Part shown: in pieces, positions 22,125 through 32,867 of the stretch
Position numbering within the stretch: position 1 is the stretch's first letter
Layout of the letters: the number at the start of each line of letters is the position of its first letter
Assembly: GCA_036873135.1 (NCBI GenBank)
Contig: JAPTYO010000017.1
Span: 13,578,001 to 13,642,000 of the forward strand
Direction of reading: 5' to 3'
Source: Clarkia xantiana subsp. parviflora
Lineage: Eukaryota > Streptophyta > Magnoliopsida > Myrtales > Onagraceae
Length of the DNA: 64,000 nucleotides
Notes under the pieces: generated by a model
Told to the model about the DNA's origin: nothing
Database searches by the model: none
What the model saw: only the letters and a program-made list of their open reading frames with translations
Program-made: the position numbers and the translations under genes

Positions 22125-24836
22125 ATGTCTAGTAAGTAATCCCTCTTCGTTGTTTGTTCGTCTTTTCCTTTCTAATTTTCCAAGAGTCCCACTGTATTTT
22201 CTTGCCCTGGTTGCTTTTCAGACAGCGGTTCCAGCTCTGAGGGGAGAAAACCCTTTAATTTTGATTATGCTCCAAATGAGATTTCCAACACTGCTTATGA
22301 TGCAGCTCTCCGAGAGGGTTGCATCACCATCACCTGGGAACCTCGTTTCCCGTATCCTCGGCATCGTCCCTCGAGTAACCCTGAGGTTACTCGTCCCCAG
22401 AAAGGGGAGGTATTTGTCTCTACGGGACAAATATCAGCGGGGATCAGGTTCCCCTTTTGCGGTAATCTGGTCGAGCTGTGCCATCATTACAGAACACACC
22501 CCACTACCTTTTCTCCCCATGCCATCCGCCTCTGGAACGCCTTTCAAGTCCTCTGTCTCCGACAGAAGTGGGTCTACAGCCTCCAACTCTTCAGAACATT
22601 TTACGGGATGAAGTGCAATGAGGCGGGGGTTTGCGCCTTCTACCCTCGGATGCCCAAGTGGAGTAAGCAGCAGCTTGCCCGGTACGGTTGGACCAGTGAC
22701 ACCTGGAAGGTGGTCAAGGGTCGAGGACTCTTGATTGATACAGGGTCCGACAATAGTAGCTGGAAGAAGAGCTACTTCTTTATCCGTCACTCCTCAATTC
22801 CCTGGCCTCGGTGGGAGGTGGCAGCAGACCCTCCGCCTGCTTTCCACACTTATGGTGATGAGGATTTTGAGAGTCTCCAACTTATCCAGCTTTATCGGTG
22901 GGAGGAGTCTTACACTCCTCTCAACGCCAACTCACTCGTGGAGCGGGACCTGGTGCACGCCGGGATCCGACTCCTCGATATTATTTCTGGGGGGCAGCTC
23001 TTCGACGGCCCTTCTAATATGGTCTCTTGGGTAAACTTCTAACTTTTCTTTGTTTACTATTTGCAGCCAAGAAGGTATCTGTGCTGACCGATCTGTTCCT
23101 TAAGCAGGGGGAGACTGATGCTGTCCGCCCCTCGCGGAAGAGGAAGTCCGCCAAGAAGACCGCTGCTAGGTCGGGGTCTCCTTCAGCGGAGCAACCCAAG
23201 CGGAAGCGGGTGGATCTGGACCAGCTCTTTGATGTCCAGAATGCTGAAGAAGGTAAACAACTCCGACTTTCTATTAAATCATACAAAAGGATGGTCCCGT
23301 CGGATTTGATTTCCTCAACCAAGGAAGCCCGTATTGCTGACGTCAAAAGAATCCTTCGAGGCGAAACTCCCCGAGTCCTGAAGGCAGGCTACTATCATTA
23401 CCGTGGGAAGGATCAATACGTCTCCCGACGTATCATTTGGTGTAAGAATCCCGATGAACTTCCTGATTACCTTTCTGAAGCTCTTCATCCTCCAGGTGCA
23501 GGTCGCTCCGGAGCTCCATCGGGTGCTGCATCTTCCGCAGACGCACCGCCTTCAGCGGGGGTGCCTTCCTCAGCTGGAGAGAAGGCTCCAACTGGCGAAC
23601 AGTTTCGTCAGGTGGAAACTTTGGACTCCTCCGAGGAGACTGAGGGGGGCGGCCCCCCTCGTCAGCGTCAAGGGGCGGGGCAATCCCCCTTGAAACCAAC
23701 CCCTCAGGGGCCGCCTCCTTCATCCTCTCCGCAGCAGCGGCAGCCATCCCCTATTCATGAGTTCACTCCTTCCCCTGTTTGGGCTGAGCCGGAGGCGTGC
23801 CCTTCCATTCCTCGTCCTGTTTCTCCTCTTGCTCTTGATGGGAATTTCTACAAGCCCTTCGACTCTTCACAGGAGAATGCCCCCTGGACTCCTATCCAGA
23901 CGCTTCAAGGAGTCCCGCTCACACAAGGTGAGCAGGACCAGGAGCTGGCCCTGCATCTGTTGGCAGGTTCGATCCTGCCTTCTATGCGGCATCCGATTTG
24001 CCTCAATCTGACGCATATGCAGCGGGACATCCGGAATATGGCCATGCGCCGTATACAGGTAAGACTTCGCTTCTTCATCTTTTGATGATAAATCGGGTCG
24101 TTTGTCCTTTAACATTTTTCCTTCTTGTTTGTAGGAGCTCGGGGACGTCAACCGCCTCATCGGGTATGTTATTGCCTATGATGAGTCCCGGGAGCGGGAC
24201 CGAGGGGTCCGCGAGCAGCTGCAGGAGGATCTCAAGGCCTCCCAGTCTTCGCGGGGGAAGCTTGTCAAAGAGTAGGCTGTCCTCAATCAGAAGATTCGGG
24301 ACCTTCAGCAGCAGATCGCGGACTTCGAGGGGCTCTTGAGGCAAGAGCGGTAGGAGCGGGGGGTAGTTGTGGACAGGCTGACCCAGGAGAAGAAGGCTGC
24401 CGAGGACAAACTGGTCCTTGAGAAGAAGGCTTTGGAGGAGCTAATCGCGGGATTTCCTGCGCAGCTGGCCGAAGCGGAGGTAAAGGGCCGGGAGGACTAT
24501 CGGAGGTCTGAGGGCTTCCAAGCTGACGCCATGAAGTTCTTTGGCGCGGAGGTGGAGAACACTCTCTTCAATGCGGTTGAGGAGCTCCAACTGGAGTACG
24601 GGGATGCTATCAACTTCGACAAGTCTCCTTCCCTCACTCCTTTTGCGAAGAAGTACTTTGCTCTTTCCGAGGAGAGTGACGGGGGGAGTACCCCCGTAAT
24701 TGTCGAAGATGCCTCTGAACTTCCAAGTGCGGACGCCCCGATAGCCAATCCTCCCGAAGCCAATCCTGTGGATCCCTCTGCTACCGACTCCGCGGACCCA
24801 GCTGCTGTCAATGCTGCCGACAAGGACCAAGCTTGA
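22125..24836 (+). pseudogene. Antisense extra gene (aORF) of copy 2, four exons, two stops
   Basis: Exon model: 22125-22131, 22222-23030, 23108-24058, 24135-24836 (7+809+951+702 nt = 822 residues plus stop). Intron borders GT..AG; intron 2 is 77 nt with a CTGAC branch-like site before TTCCTTAAGCAG, and this acceptor keeps the frame. Domains: N-terminal Transposase_28-like region (about residues 60-260; NAFQVLCLRQKWVYSLQLF, YEWG-type Trp/Tyr clusters), basic RKRKSAKK, Pro/Ser/Thr-rich linker, a short conserved block (PLTQGEQDQELALHLLAGS), a coiled coil in exon 4, and an acidic tail. Exons 1-3 are fully open. Exon 4 has two CAG-to-TAG changes (about 24273 and 24351). This is the best-preserved of the three coding copies. 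Role unknown; nuclear location is suggested only by the basic stretch. Confidence 0.75.
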
Positions 24837-24989
24837 ATGTTCTTATCTTTTAGAGTCCTTGTATCTCCTTCTCTTGTGTCGTTGTCGGGCCCTTGAGCCC
24901 TTATCAATATCAGACTCCTTTAGTTCCGATCTTTTGTTGCACTTCTCCGAGTGACTTTACTTATACGCGCTTAAGTCGAAACCTCGATA

Positions 24990-25716
24990 CTTTAAGACAT
25001 TCTCGTACGTCTTTCCCGACGATTTAATAACTTGCACCACTTAAGGCAACTTAGTTCCGCGCATCACTTAGGACGACTTAATCATTACTTAGGATAAACC
25101 TAAAGATCGTGCACCACTCAAGGCGACTTAGTCCCGCGCATCACTTAAGACGACTTAATCATTACTTAGGATAAACCTAAAGATCGTGCACCACTCAAGG
25201 CGACTTAATATCGTGCACCACTCAAGGCGACTTTTTGATACTTAGAATAAATCTAAGGATTGTGCACCACTTAAGGCGGCTTTTCTTGTGCACCACTGAA
25301 GGCGACTTTTGGATACTTTTAGAATAAATCTAAGTGTTGTGCACCACTCAAGGCGACTTAATATCGTGCACCACTCAAGGCGACTTTTTGATACTTAGAA
25401 TAAATCTAAGGATTGTGCACCACTTAAGGCGGCTTTTCTCGTGCACCACTGAAGGCGACTTTTCTCGTGCACCACTGAAGGCGACTTTCCTCGTGCACCA
25501 CTGAAGGCGACTTTCCTCGTGCACCACTGAAGGCGACTTTTACACTTAGCATAAATCTAAGAACAACTCTTGTTTGGAAGCAACCTCTTTATTTATTGAT
25601 GGCACAAAATGGGCTTACATCGAATTAAACGATACACAGCATACACCACTTAAGGCGATTTTACATCGGGCACCACTTAAGGCGACTTTATCGGGCACCA
25701 CTTAAGGCGACTTTCT
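24990..25716. repeat. 26-bp tandem repeat block between pol and antisense gene (copy 2)
   Basis: Units such as TCGTGCACCACTGAAGGCGACTTT, alternating with TACTTAGAATAAATCTAAG spacers. The best-conserved run is at about 25430-25545 (26-bp period). The block reaches the stop codon of pol at 25717. Confidence 0.9.
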
Positions 25717-27181
25717 TCAAGCATGGTGTTTCTTCAAGTGTTCGCCACTAAAAGAATGCTTTAACGTTCTGCCATCGAGGTCTTCCAACTTGTATGCATT
25801 CGGAGCTGGCATCCCCACGACCTTATAAGGTCCTTCCCATTTTGGTGACATCTTGTTGATTCGATCCAAAAGGGTGAACTCGTTGCGACGCCAAACCAGT
25901 TCCCCGACGAAGAATTGTCGGGACTTCACTCGCCGATTGTAGTACCTGGCCGTCGCTAAACGCATTCGAGCTTGGACTTCGTCGGCTTCCCGCCTCTTCT
26001 CTTCGAGTAGGTCCAAGTCCAGACGTCTCACTTCATCGTTCGTCAGGGGCTCGTAATATCTCATCCGATGGGACGCCACAGCTACCTCCACAGGGGCTAC
26101 AGCTTCCGTGCCATAAACGAGACCAAACGGAGTCTCCCCTGTTGATCGTTTGGGTGTCGTTCTAACAGCCCAAAGCACGTTTTCCAGTTCGTTCAGCCAC
26201 TTGCCCTTCAAGGCATAGACCCTCTTCTTCAGGCCATCCATCACGATTTTGTTGGCTGACTCTACCTGGCCATTAGTCTGAGCATGACGTACGGAGGCGG
26301 TCCGATGCTCAATGTTCAATTCTTCCAGATACTCCCTCACCTGAGAGCCGTTAAACGGTGGGCCATTGTCGCTGATCACCACCTTAGGAATCCCGTATCT
26401 GGACACGATATGGGTTTGGAGGAACTTGACGATCTGGTTCCCCGTTGTTCTGGCCAACGCCTTCGCCTCTATCCATTTCGAAAAATAATCGATAGCTACA
26501 AGTAAATACTTACATTGTCCTTGTGCTTGTGGAAGAGGTCCCACCAAGTCGATGCCCCACTGCGCGAAGGGCCAAGCGCTCTTGATGGATGTCAGGTTGG
26601 CAGCCGGAGCCACGATACTCGGGGAGTACCTCTGGCACGCGTCGCATGATCGGACCAACGCCGTTGCTTCTTTGTTCATCGTGGGCCAATAGTAGCCCAA
26701 GTTCAACACCTTCCTCATAATGGATCGGGACCCTTCGTGACAAGCCGCGACCCCTTCATGCATTTCCTTCAGGATTCGACTGGTATCGGGTTCTGCCACA
26801 CACTTCAAGTACAGAGTCGAGAACCAGCCCTTCTTGTACAGCTGATTGTCCAGCATCACATAATTAGACGCAATCCGACATATCCTGTCTACTGCTACCT
26901 TATCCTCAGGGACTGCCCCCGTAGTCAGATACGCGACTATCGGGGTCATCCAAGTGGGCTCTTCCTCCGATTTTGTCTCAATGGTGCACACCTGCGTTGG
27001 GTCGATGTTTGATAAGATCACCTTCTCCAGGAAATGCACCTTCCGATTTTCTTCCAAGGGTGCCCCCAGGGCAAATTTGCTCAAGGCGTCTGCCTCTACG
27101 TTCTCCTCCCTCGGGATAGCTTCGATATCGAAGCTTTTGAAGCTCTCTTTCAGGGCTTGTACCTCTCGCAGATACTTTTTT
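25717..27181 (-). pseudogene. Integrase region of copy 2 pol
   Basis: A long open frame (25717-27084) holds the H2C2 zinc site (HEGSRSIMRKVLNLGYYWPT, CDACQRY), the core with FAQWGIDLVGPLP, VISDNGPPFNGSQV and NGQVESANK (D, D and E present), then a C-terminal domain ending EHLKKHHA. All catalytic residues look intact. It is cut off from the upstream frame by a one-base insertion in a T run at 27175-27181 (six T where copy 3 has CTTCTT), inside the end of the second RNase H. An intact integrase downstream of a lost RT is unusual. Confidence 0.85.
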
Positions 27182-28627
27182 CATTATCGGACTCCTTGCT
27201 TCGTATCGCCCTTGGACCTGGTTCACGATTAAAGCTGCGTCGCATTTCACTCTTAAGTGATCGATTCCAGTGCCTTTAGCGATTTTTAGGCCCGTGATAA
27301 GAGCTTCGTACTCTGCTTCGTTGTTTGTGGCCTTGAATGTTAAAGCCAAGGCGTATCGGAGCGGTTCACCTTCACCCGGTGGTATCAACAAGAAGCCCGC
27401 TCCTGATCCGTCTGAACTCGCGGAGCCATCCGTGTACATCTCCCAGGTATTTTCCTTGTTTGGCTGTTCTGATTGCTCTGCCCTTTCTGGTTGTTCTTCT
27501 ATTGGGACCTCCATGATTGCCCCCTCTACAGGGCCCGCTTCTTCCAGATCGGGGGCTGTAGACTCTGCTATGAAATCTGCTAATGCCTGGCCCTTAATGG
27601 CTGTTCTCGGAGCGAAGTGTATGCGAAACTCGCTAAGCTCTACTGCCCATTTCACTAATCTCCCCGACGCATCCGGTCGGTTCAAAAAATGCTTCAAAGG
27701 CTGGTTCATCAGCACAGTGATCTCGTGTTCTGTCTGGAGGACAGTCATGGCCTCTCGCCTCCTCCTTCGGGTGGCATTAACATAGCATTTTCGGGAAGCC
27801 ACCTGGTCGCCCTTGACCTCTCCGACTCCGTGGTCGGTCGGGAACTTCATCTTCTGGTGTACAGTCGAGGCAACCGCCATTAGAGGATTAATGGTGGTTC
27901 TCCCGATAATTGCGTTGTAGGTCCCCGCAGAATCAACCACGACAAACTCCACGTTCCTCCTTTCTGATTTCCATCCACTACCAAACTCCACTGGTAAGGT
28001 AATTACTCCTAGCGGATAGGAGGTCGCGCCAGAGAACCCGACCATCGGGAAGTTTGCCTCCTTTAGATCTTTCTTCGTCTTCCCCATAGCCTCCAGCGCG
28101 TCCATGAATAGGAAGTCGGAGGAGCTTCCTCCGTCGATTAGAATTCTCTTCATTTCGAACCCGTTTACATCCAAGGTTACCACCAAGGCATCGTCGTGCG
28201 GAGTCTCCACGCCTATGAGGTCTTCCGACGAGAAGGAGATTACCATCTCTTCTTTCAAGGTCCAAGATCGGGACCTCTTACCCAGTACCACCGCCGTAGG
28301 GATCCTAGAGGCATAGACCTCTCGGGCGGATGAGGTGTCACCTCCAGCAGCAAATCCTCCATGAATCACGTTGATAACTCGTCTCTCCTTACGAGCACCA
28401 GATGACTCTGGATCAGTTCTCTTCTTTTTCGGGGACCGATCGCGGGACCGGGAACGGGACCGCGATCGGGACCGAGAGCGGGATCGACACCGCTTGTCCC
28501 CGACGAATTCCTTGAGCTTCCCCTTCTGGATTAGCTTTTCAATCTCCTTCTTCAGTTCCCGACAGTGATTGGTGTCGTGACCATTTGCACGGTGAAATCG
28601 ACAATAGCGATCCGTGCGGGATCCCAA
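27176..28627 (-). pseudogene. Copy 2 zinc knuckle, RS tract, protease, RNase H with RT deleted
   Basis: A 549-codon frame. It starts with a CX2HX4HX4C knuckle (YCRFHRANGHDTNHC), then an Arg-Ser repeat (28432-28493), then protease with RILIDGGSSSDFL. After MTVLQT (about 27740) it jumps directly to NQPLKHFLNRPDASG, which in copy 3 lies beyond the reverse transcriptase. About 1.3 kb is missing, with only a short GTGT-like match at the junction. The RT-linked RNase H remnant and the second RNase H (WEMYTDGSASSDGSGAG, TNNEAEYEALITGL) follow. No RT motif is present. Confidence 0.88.
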
Positions 28628-28644
28628 GAATTCTCCATATTTCT

Positions 28645-30005
28645 TCGGGGGGGTACCTAGAGATACCTTGTCGTTCCATGACTGTCAGCACCTCTGCCAT
28701 GGAGCAGTTGAGAGGGATGTCAAAATCCTCCCGTTTATCCTTCCTTGAAGAACGCCTATCGTCCCTCCGATCCGGACGGCCTCGATTTTTGCCACTGTCG
28801 GGTTTACCCTTTGACTTACGATCGTCGAAAGGTTTAACCGACTGCTTCCCTTTGTTCGATTTCGGGGGCTCCAGTTCTCCCGCGGCTATCTTCGACTCCT
28901 GTACATCGATCTGCCGTTTTACCCTCTTCTGTAGTGCCTCCATATTCCACACAGCTTTCTCAGCCACGCTGTGCATCAGGTCGGAACCATAGGGGGCTGT
29001 CAGGTTCCGAATAAAGGTACGGATGGTTTCGCCCTCCGAGATTTCCTCGTCTATCTCTGCTACGCTGGCTGTGTACCGCTGGTAATAGTGTGCCAGTGAC
29101 TCGTCGGGCCGCTGCACCACCTGGGTCAGGGATCTTACGCTCTTCAACAAGCGTCTGCGACCCTGGTATTGTCGAATGAAACGATCGTGCATGTCCGCCC
29201 AACAGGTAATGCAGCCTGGGGGCAGACTGAAGAACCAGGTCAGGGCTCTTTCTCCAAGTGTGTTTGGGAACAGCGTACACACTATGTCTTCATTCAGGGC
29301 TCTACCCAGACACGCCATAAGATGCTTCTGGACATGACGGACTGGATCTCCCTCACCGTCATACTCCTTAATCTCGGGGATACCCAGCCCTGGCGGGGCG
29401 AGGGTGTCTATCAGTCGGGGGACGAAGGGATGAGTGGATCGATCCCTTAGCTCCGACACCAGCGGCTTCTGTTCTCCCATACAGATGTTCACGATCTTTA
29501 CCACCTGATCGGGAGTGATGGGACCATTCAAGGGAATGGTCCTGTGCTGTACTGGTCCTGGCCCATCAACCACGAACCTCTCCGGCTGACCGGTTGCCCT
29601 TCCTCTGTCCTGGCCTCGGGGCGGGGCTTCCTGTGCGTTCCGACCCTCTGTTGGCGGGGCCGCTTCCTCCAACGGGGGCATCTCCTCCTGCCTCCTCGCA
29701 GCCTCTCTCCGATCCAAGAGAGCCTCTACAGCCGCCAGAAACATGGGCATGGCTTCCGCCACGGCCCTCGTCAAGTCTGCAGCTGGGGGAGCCTCCTGCC
29801 CCCTGTTGCCCTGGTGCTGAGGAGCATTATCTTCGGGATGTGATCCATTGTGCCCCCCTGTCTGGGAGAGCTCAGCCGGGGGATGGTTCTGGTTTTCCTC
29901 CTGTTCTGGTTCTGAATCCAGATTTGTTGCAGCGGGGTGGCGGGAACCACCGGATTGTCCCTGTCTTCTGTTCTTGCCAGCCGCCATCGATCGAGTAGAA
30001 GGCAT
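28645..30005 (-). pseudogene. gag of copy 2
   Basis: ATG at 30005 (MPSTRSMAAGKNRR), 36 bases into the internal region. A Gln/Pro/Glu-rich N-terminal part is followed by the retrotransposon gag core (FVPRLIDTLAPPGLG, KEYDGEGDPVRHVQKHLMAC, GERALTWFFSLPPGCI, RRLLKSVRSLTQVVQRPDES) and a basic tail. An extra G in a G7 run (28645-28651; copy 3 has G6) shifts the frame just before the zinc knuckle, separating gag from protease. Capsid/nucleocapsid role by family. Confidence 0.88.
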
Positions 30006-30025
30006 GTCAGCTTTTTGTTTCTTCC

Positions 30026-30040
30026 CACAGACGGCGCCAA
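30026..30040 (-). other. Primer-binding site, copy 2
   Basis: TTGGCGCCGTCTGTG on the - strand, adjoining the 5' LTR end CCAACA. Confidence 0.75.
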
Positions 30041-30758
30041 TGTTGGATCACGGTGGAACTCCGGTACGGACTTTGACGGCAATCTTAGCTCCTTTGCTCC
30101 ACGCAATCCTGCAAGAGGGGATAGACCGGGCGGTGACCCAGAATCCCTCTCCGATGCTTAAATGAGCGTCTCGTATGACTGGCAAGTAATAAATCTCAGA
30201 GTGTATTGAACTCAACGTAAGTGATCTGAGGTAATCTCCTGCCCTTTTATAGGCAAAGAGATGTCTCACGTACCTGGCGAACCGTTGGGGGTGGTTAGCC
30301 CGTATCCCGCATATCTCGGACGTGATCCCGCCTATCTAGGCCATGATCTCGTGTATCTCGGCCACGCCCCGCGTATCTCGGCCACGCTCCGTGTATCTTA
30401 ACCACGTTCCGCGTATCTCGGCCACGCCCCGCGTATCTTGGCCTTATCCTCTGATAACGAGTCCCGACTTCTGTCGGGGACTCCAGAGTTGTCTCGTTGT
30501 GTCACCGCTCGGGGCCCCTCGTCATCGTGACAGGGCCAATCATTCTCAGGGATTCATCATCGGGGCCTACTTAAAGGCTTCTCATCGGGAGCTTCTAGCT
30601 CAGTTGTCGGGACCGACTCTGTCGGGACCTTGCCTCATCGGGACTCCCTTCGTCGGGACCCTTCTCCTAAGTCATCTTGACCTTCATTTTGGGCCTGGTG
30701 GGCCTGTTTGCCGTTTCCTCCCCGTTAAAGGGCCTGACGGCCGTAGTCGGACCCATCA
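30041..30758 (-). repeat. 5' LTR of Gypsy copy 2 (718 bp)
   Basis: Partner of 20867-21583. This LTR would drive the genomic transcript; TATA (CCTATAAAAGGGC on the - strand) near 30240-30252. Confidence 0.93.
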
Positions 30759-30763
30759 ACGGT

Positions 30764-31217
30764 GAGAAGTTAGTAGGTGACAAGCACGTCGCTAGCTGGT
30801 GCCTCTTCCTTAGGAGGAAGGTTTTGTGGTATGGAGAACGGCGAGCAGGTCGCCATCTGGTGCCTCTTCCTTCAGAGGGAAGTCTTCTAGAGGCGGCGAG
30901 CAAGTCTCCACCTGTCCTTTCCTTAAGAGGGAAGGTTTCTCCTAAATTCCTTATGGTCGACTCGACTTGACTCGCACCTTGAGAAGGGAAGCTTTGGTCT
31001 TCGACTCGACTTACTCTTTTAAGAGGGGAGCCCTGGACGACCTTTTCGCCTTGTCCCTTATCGTTGATGTCTGGGAAGTCGACTTCTGTTTCTAGGATAG
31101 TCGACCATTCATCTTCATCTCCTTATTCTGGACTCGAATGGTCGACCATATGTTCTTTTGATATCTCGACTTTTATTCTGTCGACTTGTACTAGGTTGCC
31201 TTGAATCATATCCAACA
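30764..31217 (-). repeat. 5' LTR of the outer Gypsy element, part B
   Basis: Continues 20508-20866 and matches 9390-9793 from GAGGAAGGTTTTGTGG onwards, ending ATATCCAACA. Confidence 0.85.
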
Positions 31218-31980
31218 TGTTGCTTCTTTCAAATGAGATGATCGCCTCATTAACGTCTTAAAATTGAGGCGATATTTAGCATTTTCGCCTCTTAACGCCT
31301 TTTTCTTGTCAAAGGTGAATGCCTCGTTGCCTAAGATGAACTTGGGACATCCTCCAGACCTGTCCGGGGCGACTATCTTCAAGTTAGTGCTCTCGCTTCA
31401 GAGCATCTCATGAAACCTTTTGCTGAGGCGATGAGGCGCACGCCTTGAAGGTTAAGGAAGGTGGACGTAATTAATGGAGTTTAAAGGAAGAAACTTACTT
31501 GAAATTTCAGAGCATGAGCCTCTATGGAGGGGAGGAGGAGGAAGAAGAAGCGTGACTACCTCTTGAAAGTGACACAGTCTGGTTTGGGTTAAAAGATAGG
31601 GTTTTTACTTATAATCTTTTCAAAACTATGTGAAGGTCCTTAGGTTAGTTCGGTTAAAAGACAGGGTTTTTACTTATAATCTTTTCAAAACTATGTGAAC
31701 GTCCTTAGGTTTATAATAGTGGTTGAAATAGTCATTAAATTTGCCTTTTCATCTATTATTATGGGCACAAACTACTAGTTTTTAAGATTAAAAAATTAGA
31801 ATAAATATCAAATTAAATAAATAAAAATATAAGTGTCTTTTTTTTCTTGGAATATTATGTGATATTTGTATAAATTTTATAGTTATTTTTAACAGGCCGC
31901 TTTGTCAATTAGGCTTGCGCCTTGTTGGCGTCTCAAATTTGAGGCAATATTTGACATTGTCGCCTCATGTAAAAGGAAAA
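31218..31980. repeat. Dispersed repeat homologous to the left flank (7.5-9.1 kb)
   Basis: Contains GAGGCGCACGCCTTGAAGG, TTCAGAGCATGAGCCTCTATGGAGG and GTTTATAATAGTGGTTGAAATAGTCAT, matching 7660-7770 and 8707-9000. Within it, AGGGTTTTTACTTATAATC and TTCAAAACTATGTGAA..GTCCTTAGGTT occur twice (31595 and 31665) as a short tandem duplication. GAGGCGA words near both ends are partly inverted, suggesting a non-autonomous DNA element. Confidence 0.6.
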
Positions 31981-32867
31981 TTAGTATAATTGGTATGGAT
32001 ATAGTTACGGGGGATTAGTTTTGGTAATTCAATTATTATTTAGTACCGCATGGTTGTCACTTATAACTCGATTCGCCTACCTTGGGGCTCATCTTGGTCC
32101 AAATGCATGTGATATCTTGTTGTTTGGCCTGAGAGACTATGTCTAACACGAGTATGATTCAGTGTGCACTCTCTGGATCACATTAGCCGATCAGTGGTGG
32201 ATCAATTGGCCAAGCCAGTGGGTTCATCCCGAGCTCGTGTCTGACATCTAACGTGGGCATTAGTTAGGGCAAGCCCCATGTGAATGAATACTTAAAATAA
32301 GTAAGATACCAAAATTATATAATTGAGGTACCAATTTTGGTTAGTTTCCATTTTGTTTATTTGCTGATGAAAGAGAAAATATGAAATCAATTGTGGCTAG
32401 TCTAATAATTAAAAATCTAGTGGGGAATAAGGAAACTAATCCATAAATTTAGTGTATTACTTTGAATTTCGTGTTGGCATACGGGATTTCGAATTATGAC
32501 TAAAGCCTCTATAAGGTAGTAGAGTCTTCAAAATTAAAGCATTCTCTAAAACAGTGTCTTCAAAGTAAAAATCCTCTCCAATATGGTGTTTCTAGTGAAA
32601 TTCAAATTCAGTTAGCTCATTGCAACTTGCATAGCATTAGTCCAACCAACCTTGGGTGGAGCCTAAATTTTGTAACTGTACAAAGATTGAGCATGTCACT
32701 TTATATGATTGTAGTTGAATCTCGTCTATTTTTCTTCCCACGTTGATGATGTGATTGTATGATACTATTCTGTGTGTATACTTTTAACCCGAACTAATTG
32801 TAATTTTTTTTTTAAAAAATTTCATTGCAAGTCACCACCTATTATGATATATAAGTAGTAGGGTCTT
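31981..32867. other. Non-coding intergenic sequence
   Basis: No open frame of note and no recognisable element; AT-rich from 32280 on. Confidence 0.5.

Larger units (their letters stand above)
20867..30758 (-). mobile_element. Ty3/Gypsy (Tat-type) LTR retrotransposon, copy 2, RT-deleted
   Basis: 9892 bp, flanked by perfect duplications ACGGT (20862-20866 and 30759-30763), inside an LTR of the outer element. Right to left: 5' LTR, primer site, gag, protease, RNase H, integrase, 26-bp repeats, antisense gene (+ strand), polypurine tract, 3' LTR. The whole reverse transcriptase is missing. The LTRs differ at roughly a dozen positions by eye, so the insertion is fairly recent but not new. Confidence 0.96.
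9125..31217 (-). mobile_element. Outer Ty3/Gypsy LTR retrotransposon with three nested insertions
   Basis: The LTRs (9125-9793; 20508-20866 plus 30764-31217) both begin TGTTGGGAT and end ATATCCAACA on the + strand. A TTTGGCGCCGTCTGTGGG primer site abuts 20507 and a CTTGGGGGTAAG tract abuts 9793, so the element reads right to left. Flanks GGTTG (9120-9124) and TGTTG (31218-31222) differ at one base and may be a decayed TSD. Removing the solo LTR, the Copia element and copy 2 leaves gag, protease, RT, RNase H, integrase, tandem repeats and 3' LTR, but no antisense gene. It is the oldest layer of this nest. Confidence 0.9.
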
